Of a stretch of DNA of 64,000 nt, positions 35,501-49,100 are shown piece by piece. Below the pieces are notes generated by a model. That model had not been told where the DNA came from and ran no database searches. It worked only from the letters and a program-made list of their open reading frames with translations. Numbering within the stretch: position 1 is the stretch's first letter; the number at the start of each line of letters is the position of its first letter. Source of the DNA: Pogonophryne albipinna. Its lineage: Eukaryota > Chordata > Actinopteri > Perciformes > Artedidraconidae. The stretch lies in NCBI GenBank assembly GCA_028583405.1, contig CM053253.1:10470441-10534440 (forward strand). The letters are read 5' to 3'. The translations under genes were made by a program, and so were the position numbers.

Positions 35501-37773
35501 GACCTGCCAAACGTCTGAGAGAGTTCAGATCTGCCTGCATACCACAAGGACAAAAGGTTACGGAAACACCGTTTATCTCTCCACGCGGCTACCCGACATC
35601 CAGGGACATGTCATGTTAAAACTGTCATAATGATGTATTTTTAAACAGCATGCTCTACATTCATGAATTAAGAAAACGGGATGCATGAGCAAAGTCTCAG
35701 CATGACAGCTGTGTGTAAAAGCTTTAAGGGCCACGTTTGCATGAGGCGACATCACATTTATGTCAAGGTATGAAGCACTCTCTGTTTCTATGCTGCTCCT
35801 CCTCCTTTTTCCACTGACCGGCCTCACAGGAACACTGAAAATAACTTCACCTGCTCAGCAATGGGACTTTCAAGGCAGGGTTTTTCAGTGAGAGCTCCCT
35901 GTGTTGGAGAGCCGTCGAGATTAACAACTGGAGCCTATTTGTTAAGTTCAGCTCAGTAGATGAATACATTAGGACTATACGCCACAATGAAGACATTACT
36001 ATCATAAAGCAGATGTCTTTATTTTTTGTCATAGCCACAAACAGATTCCTCATATAGTTAGGTGTGTTTTTGTAGCTCAATAGCACCCCCTGGTGGGACT
36101 CTGCTTGGTGGTTGGCACACTGACATCCAAACAACTGAGTTCAGCCTTTTATCGTTTACCCTCATATAGACAGAGGCAATTTGTTTACTCCTATTTTAAA
36201 CATAAAAGTGGTTCCACTTAAAAAAGACTTCACTTTTAAGGTTATTGGCACCAAACTCTGAAGGAGGTCTATTTACTTTTGAAGCCTGCAACACTACTTA
36301 TGAACAGCTCAGAAACAGCTGCACCTATAAGGAGTCTTTTTTTTCTCGCACTCAAATTATGCAAACGCTTTTTAGGTGCAGGATGAGTCTTTCGCTCCAC
36401 TTCAAGTTAATTCAAAAATATATATATAAATACCCCAAGTTTAGGACATACTGTTTTAATGACATATCATTATACTCAATTATGTCAATCAAAAAACTAA
36501 AATTAAACAGTTCAAAGTATGATGACCATAACAAAAAAAGAACATAAACAGGACATTTGAAATAAACATGCACAAAATCTGGACAGTCTTTAGTCATTTC
36601 AATACAAATCTGGCAAATGCATTTTAAGGTTGATTTATGCTTTTTTATCATCTAAGAATGTCAGCCCTTAACTCTTTCCAGTTGAAATACTAAGCAGAAA
36701 CAAGCTGAAAACTACTCCCTTTAGCATTGATGCAATACATCTTTTATATTTTCATATAAGCTTAGTTACTCACCAAAAAATTCCATTGGCCTCTCTGAAT
36801 GAGAACAGATCGCTTATGCATATGTTTTGCTATAAAATATCCCATAAAGAGGAAATAATTAAGTCGAGTGAATTTAATGTTAAGTCAGTGAGCCGTATGA
36901 AATAGGCTGAGGGAGAAAGTCATCATTTTGTTCCTATGTGTAAAGTAGTGTGAGGAGCAGCTGCTGGAAACCCTACTCTCCATCCTCCTGCTTCCTCTGT
37001 GTGATGGCATTTCATTTCAAGTGCGATAGGGCATTGCGAGCGGAGCGGGCATTACAACGTTGTGAAGCCCGTGTCTCGAACCAAATATAGGCCAAGTAGT
37101 AGTCTATAATTGGCATTTGGACAAAAATAAATATCCGCTTATGTAAAAAACAAAAACAATACATCACTTCTGACTCGCAAACACTACTCGCTGAATGCCA
37201 GCGCTTCAAGCAAGAACTGAACGAGCCTCTCTAAGACGGAGGAATATAAAACACAAAAACATTTTAAAAGAGATGTTCAAATGATCATTACAATGCATTC
37301 AAAACATCCTGCACATAACGATTGAAGAAAAGAGCCGTGTTGACAGATAAACTGACAGAAGCAAGCCGCTTTTTTAAAGCTGGGTAATAAGGGAAGAAGT
37401 TAGTCGATGCCAATGACATGTTGTCATTAACTTAGCATTGTTGTTAACAACTTGAATTAGCTCGCCTTTAGACAAGAATTGCGAGCAAAATAAACGCGTT
37501 ACTTTTACCACGCGGACTGTTTGTCCCCGTGGCGTGCTTTAAATGTGGGCTACGATGGGAATAGTAGCTGGCTAGAATGCAAGCTAATATTAGCTGGCTA
37601 GGTGATGTCTCCACGTTTTAGCTGCCTTTTCGGAGGAAAACAGCGGAGACGTTTTCTACACAAAAATTCTCCACTTGTCCTCGCGTCTGTGACATCTTCC
37701 GCACAGAGTTGCAACTGTTCTAAAATCACACAGCGGTCATACTAGTAAATTAATCCCATTATATTTCTCTTAC
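26550..37773. other. camta1 intron 1, right part, mostly unique sequence
   Basis: More than 11 kb with no supportable exon. It contains a 23-base G run at 33911-33933, a GAA-type microsatellite at about 31430-31444, and AT-rich stretches. The minus-strand frame at 27685-27933 begins at a TTG, not ATG, and has no family match. Distal enhancers are plausible in such an intron, but none can be read from sequence alone. Confidence 0.4.
33911..33933. repeat. Poly-G run of 23 bases
   Basis: An uninterrupted G homopolymer (after GTTGGA, before TGTCATG). The length in the assembly is likely to be unreliable, and such runs can form quadruplex structures. Confidence 0.95.
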
Positions 37774-37798
37774 CTTCCGGCTTGTTTTCGGCAGCCAT
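37774..37798 (-). CDS. camta1: camta1 exon 1, coding part (MAAENKPE)
   Basis: Read on the minus strand, GGGAAATGGCTGCC gives a good start context, and the frame reads MAAENKPE plus one base before a GTAAGA donor. This is the N-terminus of the vertebrate CAMTA1 isoform that joins directly to the CG-1 segment (MAAENKPE-D...). The leftover base makes a phase-1 intron that fits the exon at 21310-21413. The 5' UTR and promoter lie to the right, in the GC- and CpG-rich stretch up to about 38050. The gene is divergent from dnajc11, whose start codon is 2.4 kb away. Confidence 0.9.
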
Positions 37799-38060
37799 TT
37801 CCCCTTCACGCGCAACATCCTCCTCCTCCTCACGACCGTGGGTACCACGCGCGTGCACGGCGAGGACAGCACGAGGAGGGACCGGAGCAGCAGCGGCGAG
37901 TCGGTCCGTCCGAGCAGAACTTACTATTGGCTGCGAGAGGAGACTGACAGAGAGGATACACAGCTCCCCTCACCTTCACACACCACCAGCTTGCTTCTGT
38001 TTTTTTTTTACAGGGAATTTAAAACAGCTCAGAGGCGCTGCATGACGCTCCTCTTAAAAG
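37799..38060 (-). promoter_or_regulatory. camta1: camta1 CpG-rich 5' UTR and promoter region
   Basis: CpG density rises sharply here compared with the surrounding AT-rich DNA (for example ACGCGCGTGCACGGCGAGG near 37848). It lies directly upstream of the camta1 start codon on the minus strand. No TATA box is obvious, as expected of a CpG promoter. The two plus-strand open frames in this block are composition artefacts. Confidence 0.6.
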
Positions 38061-38069
38061 AAGGGGACG

Positions 38070-38490
38070 CAGTGGTGTAAAGTAACTAAGTACATTTACT
38101 CATGTACTTAAGTACAATTTTGAGGGGTTTGTACTTTACTTGAGTATTTCAATTGTTTGCTTCTTTGTTCTTGTACTCTACTTAAATTGAGAAGTAAATA
38201 ATGCACTTACTTTGTATACATTTAGTATACTTTGCAGATTTGGATTAATGATGAGAAATATAATCAACCCTTAAATGTGACTAGTTACACCTGAAGCTAC
38301 CCAGTACTCAAAACACATGATATATATGACACTGAAATGGGCCAATCTGCATAATGAGTACTTTTACTTTTGTTAATTTAACTATATTTTGATTAATACT
38401 TTTCTAATTTAACTTGAGTAACATTTGATTGCAAGACTTTTACTTGTAACAGAGTATCCCTACACTCTACTTGTACTTCTCCCACCTCTA
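38070..38490. mobile_element. hAT-like MITE of the GTAACTAAGTACATTTACTC family, 421 bp
   Basis: It starts CAGTGGTGTAAAGTAACTAA and ends CTTCTCCCACCTCTA, a decayed inverse of the start. Flanks AGGGGACG (38062-38069) and AGAGGACG (38491-38498) match at 7 of 8 bases. The internal AAGTACTTTTACTT-type phrases are those of a very abundant teleost repeat. Other fragments are at 40750-40910 and 53850-54180. Confidence 0.8.
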
Positions 38491-38498
38491 AGAGGACG

Positions 38499-40183
38499 TG
38501 TTATTATATTAAAAATAAAAGAATTAAGGCTCAGTAGGTGACGCTGCATGTTTTAATTTAAACTAATTAGACTGTAAATACCAAATGTTTGTCTTTGAGC
38601 CGTCCCACTAAAGTTGTTTTACACTGAATAAACAATTTTACTCCTGAGTGACAGAAAACGTTTAGATTAGTCTGTTGATATTAGGCTAATTAGACAACTA
38701 ACTGTTTAATGGCCTTCATTAAGTTTGTTTTTAATGTAAGCTTTCCTCAGAGCTGCTGATCTAAACTGATAATTGAGGTCTTCACTGATAACAAGAAAAC
38801 TCTCTGCGGATACAACATTTGCATATTTTATCCTGTTAATCATCCATAACAGCAAATACGTTTTAAGTTTGTCTTGTTTTTTAATGTAATGTTAATTGTG
38901 GTACATTGAATCAAATCAGTAGCCTATGACATGTGATTATTGGATAGTCTTGGGAACATAGCATAATACAAACTACCAAAACAACACTGCAAACTTCTCA
39001 AACAGTACTGATTGTCTGCACTGTCTATCAATCAAGTGACCAGATGTCAGTCTACATTTGAAAGCCTGGGGACGAGTTTGTTCCCTATTATCCATGTCAA
39101 ACTGATTTCATACTGCCGTACAATGATGCTGAATGCTGCAGGCAATACTAGAAGATGTGGATCCGACCATAAGAAAACAATATAACATAAATACTTTAGG
39201 TACTGGGGGGTCGATGTGATGCACAGATGTGAAGAACAACTGCTTACATTTACTTTAATTCTGCTCACTATGCCATTAAGGTTTCTAACTTCCATCAGTA
39301 TGGCGCAGTAGCATATAGGCTTGACAATAGTATGGCTACGTTAAATGACCACAGGCAATCTAATTACACATCATTGTGCTTAATAGGCTGTGCTGTTGGC
39401 ACTCGCGTCAACTACAGCACTTAAGGACAGCCTTCACCCTGCATTAACAGGCTGGTGGCCGTCAGTGCTGAAACGCAGTGTTTACTTTGAGCTGGTGGTG
39501 CTGAAAGGACAGCTCCTCTGCTGTCTGCTGCTCGTGCCCCTTTGTATACAGTCAATAGGCACATTCACACCGCAGTACTTTCCCCACAAAGGTTCATGAG
39601 AACAAAGGCTTTGTTGTTGTTGCTGCACAGAAAGTAATAATGAACTAATGAAAGACTAATGCAGTTTAATCACCCCTAGCCTAAATTGTTCCTAGGTGGA
39701 TAGAATGCAGATAACATTGTTTTAAAGTTAGATATAACGTTATGTGTATAGTAACTATATTCAATATTAATTTGATTGCATTAAATATGTATGACTGTAT
39801 TCAAATTTGTGTTTTTCTTAATACAGAATTGCATAATATTGTTACATTGTCAGTTGCAGAGTAAAACAATAATATATTACACTTTATGGGGAATGTATTA
39901 TACACTCTTTGAGGGTTGTGAGGAAAAACCAACCCTACCTTTTTACTTTGCAACAAATCTTATGTGTATGTCGCCACAATTCCTCATAAAATCTCCAGTA
40001 ACGGTGAATAAAAGATCATTTTAAACTTTAAAGTGTAAAGCACAAGTTGAAAAAAATCATGAACAAGCATGTCAACAAAGCTGCTGTGTTGTTATTCATC
40101 CGCAACACAAGGGGGCGATAGAGTGCACACAGAAGGCTTTAACCGACCTGAATGCCACGAAGAAGCGATGACCGGGTGTAAAC
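38499..40183. other. Intergenic space between camta1 and dnajc11
   Basis: The divergent genes are separated by this stretch. It is AT-rich until about 40080, where GC content rises toward the dnajc11 start. The plus-strand frame at 39390-39599 has no motif. No exon or RNA gene is seen. The dnajc11 promoter and 5' UTR must lie in the last 100-200 bp, where GGGGGCGATAGAG occurs at about 40110. Confidence 0.5.
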
Positions 40184-43100
40184 ATGGCGTCTTCCTTGGA
40201 CGATGATGAGATCCTCAACGATGATTACTATTCCCTGCTAAATGTCAGGAGAGAGGTAACATATGCAGCAGTGATCTGGTTTGATGTGTGTGCAGGGGCA
40301 TGTCGCAGCAATTCTATAAACTTTATCCGGCTGATATTGAGCAGTTTCGTGTACAATCACATGTATCGTTAGCTAGGTGGCTAGCTTGTGACCCTCGACA
40401 TTGATTTATATGCTGTGACTCCTCGGCTGGATACTTTGCAAGACACCCAACAGGTTGTGAGGTTAAGACTTTTCCAGCTGGGGCTGTGTGTTGATAAAGT
40501 TAGGCAGAGGATCGCGCGTTACTGCGGGGATCTGGAAGCTAAAGATAATACAATGACAGTTATTTTCAGTTTCATAATTATCTCATGGACAGTGCTAACT
40601 AAAGTTAGCTAATGCTACAACTTCAGGGTTTCAGCATTAATTATGTACAGCTGATCAGATTGCAATGGAAATACCTGTCTGGGAATCAAATGCTTTCTGT
40701 CTGTCAACCTGTATTAGTAAAGAAGAGAACATTATGTTCAAATGCAAGCAGTGGTGGAATGTAACTAAGTACATTTACTCGAGTTATGTTACTGTAACTC
40801 ACAAAGTCCAGTTTTGAGATATTTGTACTTCAGTTTCTCCATTTTATGCTACTTGATACTTATTTTTACTTTAAAGTTAAGCAATGTTTACTTGTAACAG
40901 TCTTTTTAAACTGTGGTATTAATAGATTCACCTAAGTGAACAAACTGAATAATTCGTCCACAACTTTATGCAAGTGGACAATTTCAACACAAAATATATT
41001 TTGGCACAAAAACATGCTGTTCCAGATTTACTATGTTAAAAGATAACTCGTATATATGTCCTTGTTAAGATGATAAGCATGAATAACTAAAATATATGAA
41101 AAAAGTTTGCAAAACAAACTTTTCTTAAAAAATAAACGAGACATTTTCTCAACACATCTTAATAAAAGTGTATAATCTCCATGTCAGTGTTTAAGAAAAA
41201 TAAAACATAATAATAGAGAACATTACATAACAAGCGAATTTGATGACTATTGGGGCTATACCTGTTCTACTGTAGTGTATCCAACAACAATATTAGTAAA
41301 ACCAGAATTTAAACAGCTGTTTTCTGCTCGGGATGTTTTGTTACAAGTTACCTAAACCCTGCATAGTACAACAGTTCATTTTCATTTCATATAAGTCTTG
41401 GATGATTTGAAAGTGAAAGTAGTGGAGTTAAGCTGTAGCAACATCCTGCTGTGTGTTTTGTATGTTGTTGCTCGAGTTTACCAACAAGTTTCTCTTTCAC
41501 ATTTATGCGTTTTAATCTTGTGCCTCAGGCGACACAGGACGAGCTGAAGGTGGCATACAGGCGATTATGCATGCTGTATCACCCAGACAAACACAGGGAC
41601 CCTGAACTAAAGCGTCAGGCAGAACAACTTTTTAACCTCGTACATGAAGCTTATGAAGGTAAGAAAAGCTTTTCAGATAAAGCAAATGACGTTCATTATG
41701 TTATGGTACTATTCTGAGGGTTAATAACATTGGTGGTTATCCATGTCTTTTCAGTGCTTCGTGAACCACAGGCACGAGCCATCTATGATATCTATGGCAA
41801 GAGAGGACTTGATGTTGATGGATGGGAGGTAAGTCATTTAGTGGCTGTATTGGACAGTAATTCCTAAAGAATGACATACAGTTAGAAACAATAGCCCTTA
41901 CCATTATTTATACAATGTTCTGAATTTCACAAGCATGGTTATTAACCTGTTAAGCCTTTTTTTCACAAAACTGTGTCTCAGGGCTTCTTAACATTTAACA
42001 ACCTATTAATGTGTCATACACTTAACGGGAAGAAACTCCGCTAACTGATGATATTAACAATTTTTACCGAAACAAAACACAACTCTAACGCCGAGCGTCT
42101 GAATTAGCACTAAACGAAAGAGTGCTAAAGCACCAGACAACACACAACTTAGCGTTACGGGGTCAAAATGGCAAATACGTCTTACCTTAGCTGTTGTTCT
42201 GATCAAAAGTTGTGTTCAATGGCATTAAAACGCTGCTGAAGGTTAATCCAATGTCTCTGTGTCACTTTGAAATGATTACTGATAATCCATCATCATATTT
42301 ATGTCAAAAACTGACTTTTCATATAGTGTTTTGCACATCACTCATTCACCAATGGGTAATGTTTAGATGGATTTAGGAACTTCCCCTCGATTCTATTGGC
42401 TCTAACGGTTCAAAACAGGTGTCAATCACCAAAATCGACCGATGGGTTCCAGAGATATGAAAAATCCACCCAAATGACCCCTGAAGTGTTTTTTTGTTCT
42501 AAATCTCTCTAAAAAGGTCAAATGTATCTTATTTTGCATCAATCTTGATATAGGGTACTTATTATATGTTTTATATGTATATAGTTTGGATTCCTAAAGC
42601 TTTTAGTATGCTATCCCATCATTCAAGGGTGGTTTTCACTATAAGTAATGGTTTATTTATTTTTTGGACGGACACTATAATTTACATTTTTTTACTATGT
42701 TAAATCTGAATTTACTTTAAAATAAAAACATCTATATTGATTCTGACTTTTCTACATCCAACTCACAGGTTTGTCATTGCTTTGAGAAAAAAGATGATTA
42801 ATTTACCCCTTTTAGAAGTGAAGTTATTGTAATTTGTTCTGGGAATGTCATTTTCGAGCCTGAGCCCTAAAAAACAGGCTCGGGGCTTAACAGGTTAAGC
42901 CTGTATTTTAACCACAAAAACATTCTGTCCAAGATGATATTCCCTTATTAAACTTGCTTAAATTAGTTCTTGTTCTGCTTCTCCTGTGTTTACTTTAACT
43001 ATAGATGCTTGATAGTACAAAACATGACACACAGAACGTATGTAATCCTGGTGAAATTCCTCCTACTGTAATTCTTTATCCGCACCATGTGAGGCAGACA

Positions 43101-46100
43101 TTTGCTTTCAAATCGTATCTCCCTACTCCAGGTGGTGGAGAGGAAAAGAACCCCTTCAGAGATACGAGAGGAGTATGAGCGTCTTCAGAAAGAGCGAGAA
43201 GAGAGGAGGCTTCAGCAAAGGACCAACCCAAAGGCATGTTCACAGGGAAACCTCACATCAAATTGACTGTATTGAAAAGAGTCATTAGGCATCTGGTGCA
43301 TATTTATGTAAATCATTCATTAAAGCAGCGTTTTTTCTCCTGAATTTGTTATTTGCAGGGAACAATTAGTGTCGGCATTGATGCCACGGACGTCTTCGAC
43401 CAGTATGAGGAAGACTATGAGGATGTGGGCACAGGGGGAGTTCCACATATTGAAATCAACAAGATGCACATATCACAATCTATAGAGGTGGGTTTTCAAG
43501 TGGCATTTGTTTTGGAATGAAAGAGTTGTAGCACAATTACATTTACCATAAGACTTCCTGTTTTTGTCTCTTTGTCACTGCAGGCTCCTCTCACTACAAA
43601 AGACACCGCTATTCTGTCTGGCTCCTTGTCAACCCACAATGGAAACGGAGGTGGCACCATTAACCTGGCCTTAAGAAGAGTCACCTCCACCAAGGGATGG
43701 GGAGAGGTATGCTGCTATTTTCTCAAGGAACCACACAGACCTTTTTTTTATATAGACTTTAAATGGCACACTTCCTTCCTGTCACTCCTGTCTGCCTTTG
43801 TGGTACAACATGCAGTGACATTTTAAGATAAGGAAAAGATGAAACCTTACCTGCTGTGTGTCTGTTCACAGGTCGAGCTTGGTGCTGGAGACACCCATGG
43901 ACCTCTTTTAGCGATGAAGATTTTCCGGAACTTGACGCCTCGATTGTATGTGTTGAACTGCAAGAGAAAACCAATTAGAAGAACGTATTTGTAACAAGAA
44001 AATTAACAATTTAGTGACCTTTTTGTTTTACCTCAGCTTCGTGACCGGTCAGTGTGGGCTCCAGTTGTCCTCCCGAGGCGTGCGTCCTGGGTTTACCACG
44101 ATGCTGGCGCGTCACCTGGACAAGAACACTATGGGATACCTGCAGTGGCGCTGGGGCGTGCAGTCCTCTATGAACACCAGCATCGTCAGGGACACCAAGA
44201 GCAGCCATTTCACCTTCGCTATGCAGGCAAGCAGCCTTCTGGAATAGTTATGTTATTGTAGCCAGGACACCATTCAATCAACAGCTGCTTGTGTCAGAGT
44301 TATCATTTGCATTTCCTCTCTCTGCAGCTTGGCGTTCCTCACACTTTTATGATGATGAGCTACCAGTACAAGTTCCAGGATGAGGACCAGACAAAGATTA
44401 AGGGCTCAGTAAAGTAAGTTATCAAAGAGCAGTATGAGTTCATATTAACGTGGCAATATATAACATTTCCCCCTTTGTTTACAAGTGGTATTATTGTTGG
44501 CACCACTGTCGCAAAAGCCAACAGGATCACAGCTTACTGTTAACACAAATTTAGCAAACTATTTACACCACAAGGGAAAAAGCAAGAAAATAAATGAAAT
44601 TGTATTTTTAATTAATTCCCAACGACTCTCCTCTTGCATTGTGATTGTCTATCCCTTACTCCAACCGACACAACCCAATGGCTCAGAATGAGAGTATGCT
44701 TTCATCTGGCATTTTTTAACTACTTTTGTATCTAGTGCTAGGTTTTTCATTCAGAAAACATTTGGCAAAACTGTAAAGGCCCATCTGTGCTAACTGTGTA
44801 TTTAGGTTTTTACTGCGTTGTACCCTAAATCGAGCCTGTTTATGTACCCAGTGTCAGGCAGGATTGAACAGTGAAAGCAAGGCCTGTAGGGAACTAATCT
44901 ATACACTGATAGCAGAGGTCGCGTTAACCGAATATTTTCTGTCTATGACGTATTTTTTTTAAACAATGACGAAAACATCTGAAAGCAGTCCGTCATTTTG
45001 ACAGATTAGAACAAACTCGGAACCGCGCCAACGTTTCCCCGCAGCGAGGTATCGGTGTTATGCTGTGTTATGCATGCCCTCCAAAAAGGAAATGATACCG
45101 TTTCCAAACCTAACTTTGCCGTACAAATCATTTAAATGTCAGTGGGCATGCATAACACGGCGCCCCCCGTTGACAGTTCACGAGCATGCTCTCCCCCCCC
45201 CCCCCTCGTCAGAGGGCCGACGGGTAATTCTGGATTTTGACGGAAATGTTACGATCTTGTCCGTCAAAATGGCGGGCAGCGAAAAAGTCTAGCGCAACCT
45301 CTGGCTGATAGTGTCATTATTCTAAAGCGATTATACTATTTCCTAATGTTAAGGTAATTAAAGCATAAAACTATATCTATGTCTATTGCCACTTTAAAAC
45401 CCCTATTATGGGTCCAATTTGTTTGTGGAGCAAAGCAAATGCATGACTTTCCAAATATACACAGTTAGAAGTGTATGTGCAAGAACTGACAGCTTGAATT
45501 TTGACTGCGTTCAGAGATATAGAGAGTGATTTTGTCTTTGTGTCACAGATCAGGTTTCTTTGGGACGGTGATCGAGTACGGTGCCGAGAGGAAGATCAGT
45601 CGACACAGCGTCCTCGGGGCCACCGTCAGCGTGGGAGTGCCCCAAGGTGTCTCCCTCAAGATCAAGTAAGTGAAACTTCTGCTCCAGTTTCCTGTTTGAG
45701 TGTTTTCCTCACACTGCTGTTTCCATGGCACCCATGAAGGCAGGACATCATGAAAGCCAGTCCAATACATTGTCTACAGATTGTTACTGCCCTAGCTGTG
45801 CATATTTAAGCATGTAAACACAGGATTGCACCCACAGAAATGCTATTTGGTCTTAGGATTCAAGTTTCATAGTTTAAGTAAGGTCTCCTTTTTGACAATA
45901 ATCTTAAATCTGACGAACAATTGGCAGTCGATTCTCACTGTCCTGTCTAACCTATTGTAAAGCACATCATTTCCCTTTATCACTGAAATGTGTATGCATA
46001 AAATCCTCCTAACACACTGCCATCATCTGAAGTTCAGGCCCATTTTACAGGACAGAGAAAAGGCAATCACGGTCAATGTGATTGCTGTTGAATCTTTGGT

Positions 46101-49100
46101 TGAAATAGTTTTATGCATTATAACGATTTTTAAGATTGCATATTAACGGGATATTGTATGCATGCAGCTGAGACAATATCGTTGAATGTGACCTTTTTGT
46201 TCTGCTATTTTCTGATAGAGATTCCTACAAATATCACATGGAGTGACCAATTTAGCAGCCAGTTAGAGGCCATCCTCATTTGAATAATGAAACTCTTTAT
46301 CTGCAGGCTAAACAGAGCCAGCCAGACTTATCTCTTCCCTATCCACCTGACTGACCAACTCCTGCCAAGTGCTGTGTTTTACGCCACAGTTGGACCACTG
46401 GTTTTCTACCTCGCCATCCAGCAGCTCATTATTCGGCCCTACGTGCGGGCCCAGAAGGAACAGTAAGAGACCTTTCTTTTACGTTGGCCGTTTCATGCTA
46501 GAAATGTTATTGGAAATAGCACCACATGTATTAATATAGTCCAATTTGATGAGCTCTTTTCATTTCTCCATTTATCTTTCCCCTCACCAGAGACTTGGAG
46601 ATCAAGCAGGAGAGCTCGGCCTCTAATATAGCGAAGAAGAAACAGGAGGCAGAGTCTGCTGTGAGTATTTTAAAGGCCTACGGTAACATTCCTACATAGT
46701 GTTTTTTTTTTATTACTACATTTATGCTTAACATTGCCTGAAAATTACAATTAAAAAAGTGAATGCAGGATTTGATATGTTTTACGAGATATAAGGGCAG
46801 GAATTCAGAGGGAAAGGAGCCGTTTTGAGCTCTGCTACTAAAAACGGTGTTTTTTTTAACGTCAAATGCGTCATATTACGTCACATAGGGGGGCAACTTT
46901 CTCGGACTCCTTCTCTGCCCAATTCACGGTAGTAGTTGGTTTGAGTGGTTGTGATTTAGTGAGCTGGTATTTTTTCGGTAATTTTACATTGCATTTCACC
47001 ATTTTTAATCATGGTGAGCTATTGTGTTTGTGCAGGTTGGTTGCACAAACTCCAGCCTGTCAGGACATCGACATAGTCCTATGGGCTACATAGGACATAG
47101 TAGTCCACAGTTTCCCTAACAGGAAAAGGGCCGGAGCTAGCTTTCGTTCCTGGGTGTGTTGTGCGAGGGGCATCCACCTCCCTGCAGCACATACTCTCCA
47201 CAGCTGAGGCCATGGGCTGGCATTTCCCACACAAGCACCTATCAAACAAAACGTTTATCAGGAAACCGTATTACATCTCTCTCCCTCTCCCCCCCTTCGC
47301 TGCTCTCTCTCTCTCCCCCCTTCGCTCCTCTCTCTCTCCCCTCCGGTACACAGCACCGTAATACGTAGTGTGGAGTTGCATTAGGTAACGCGAGATACTT
47401 GCGCATTAGTTTCTGTTATGGATCAGTATCAACGGTCCTGCCAGTAACGTTACTATATTATCAATACTACTTTAGTTATAGCCTGATATATGATAGCTAA
47501 CTTTACAATATCGTGATGTGACGTTAGCTAACATTAACTGTAGCTAACGCCAGTCACTCAGCAGGACAGCTGCCCAGTTCTCCACTGATTCTCCTCACAC
47601 CACAGCTCCATTTCTCTCCGATGGCCGTTATTTCTTCTAATCCTTGGCTGCTCCTGGTCTCTTGGACGCCTAGCAGGCTCATCATTACAAAGTTGTGGTC
47701 CGTCATATGCATACGAATATACATTTTCAACCTCTTCTGTGTCAAAACTATTATTCATACGTTAGACCGGCCGCTCTCCCTCCTGTGACGTCACACGCGT
47801 GAGGTCTTTTTTTATGCGGAAGTAAAAATGTCTTCCAAAAACGACGCCAGATGTCACTGTAGTGTATATTTCTGTATTTTTTTGAAAATCTAGTGTACAT
47901 CATTTTCCTACACATTTATTCACTGGGGTCTCTAACCTGCAAGTTGCTCTTTAAGTATTGGATAACTAATAAGATTCTGTTATTGTGGGTGACTGTCCCA
48001 CGCCAGTCAGATGAAGAGGCTGAGTTGGGATTAGATACAATTCAAAGTCTTAGTGAAATTCATTAGTATAATCCATTTAATGGGGAATCTCACTGTTTGT
48101 CTCCTTCCCTTCCTCTCCGTGTCTTTTCCTCCGTACAGATCATGCTCATGCAGGAGTCTGTGCGCAGGATTATTGAAACCGAGGAGTCCAAAATGGGTAA
48201 GATCAGTAATATTTAAAGGATAAGCTTATGCTGTGAATAATGTTTTTTAAGCAGGTTGTCAAACTATTTGATCCTCTCACATTGTAAACTGTTTTTAATA
48301 CGTTGAAAATGTTGATTCCTGGTTCTATATTGCTTTATTTAAAGTGTAACTCCTAAGATTTTACTTGTATAAACAAGCCTAGTCTGCTTTTAGCATAAAT
48401 ACCACTGCTGGTATTATTTCCCGCGATGGTTCGCATTTGGCGAAACTTATAAACTAAAGTAGAATAATTGCTTTGACTGGTCTTCTTGAGCAGTTCACTG
48501 AAATCTAAAGTGACTGTTCACCTGTCAAAGGCAAGACAAGTGTGTGGGCCGTTCTATTGAAGTATGACTTATTTTACACTGAATTCATCTATTTTGTGGA
48601 GAGCTTTTAACACAGGGTATTAAACTGTTAATAAAGGAAATAGACTTTAGTGGATTTTGTAAAGACCCTCCTGTTTCTGTTTGACTAGTAATAATTGCTT
48701 CTTTTTTGTTGGCTTTTTTTAGAAAGTATAATTTTCACCTTGGGGAGTTTGGCAAGTGATAATTGTCTTATGACACCTGGCACTGTAGAGGTTGCTTTAT
48801 TTTTGTATCATCAGAGGCCCCCTAGACCGTGCCCTTGTAAAGTAACAGTTAATTGCAGGGTGTGTGTGTGTGTGTCTGTGTGCCGCTGTGTAATGACTGA
48901 CACACAGCTCCTCTTTAATATTCACTGGACCACACTCTATGAAATGGTTAGGGTATTTTTTATGCAGCTCGCAATTTAAATTAATTGTGCTGTCTTTTTA
49001 GTTGTATACTCACAAAGATAATTGTAACAAACAAGCCTAAACAAAATGACACTGGCTTTGTTATTAAATATGTGGCTAAAATTGCTTGCATGCAATATTT

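Noticed and set aside
37782..38080. Two plus-strand frames over the camta1 5' end
   Set aside because: They are antisense to the camta1 first exon and its CpG-rich leader, with compositional bias only.
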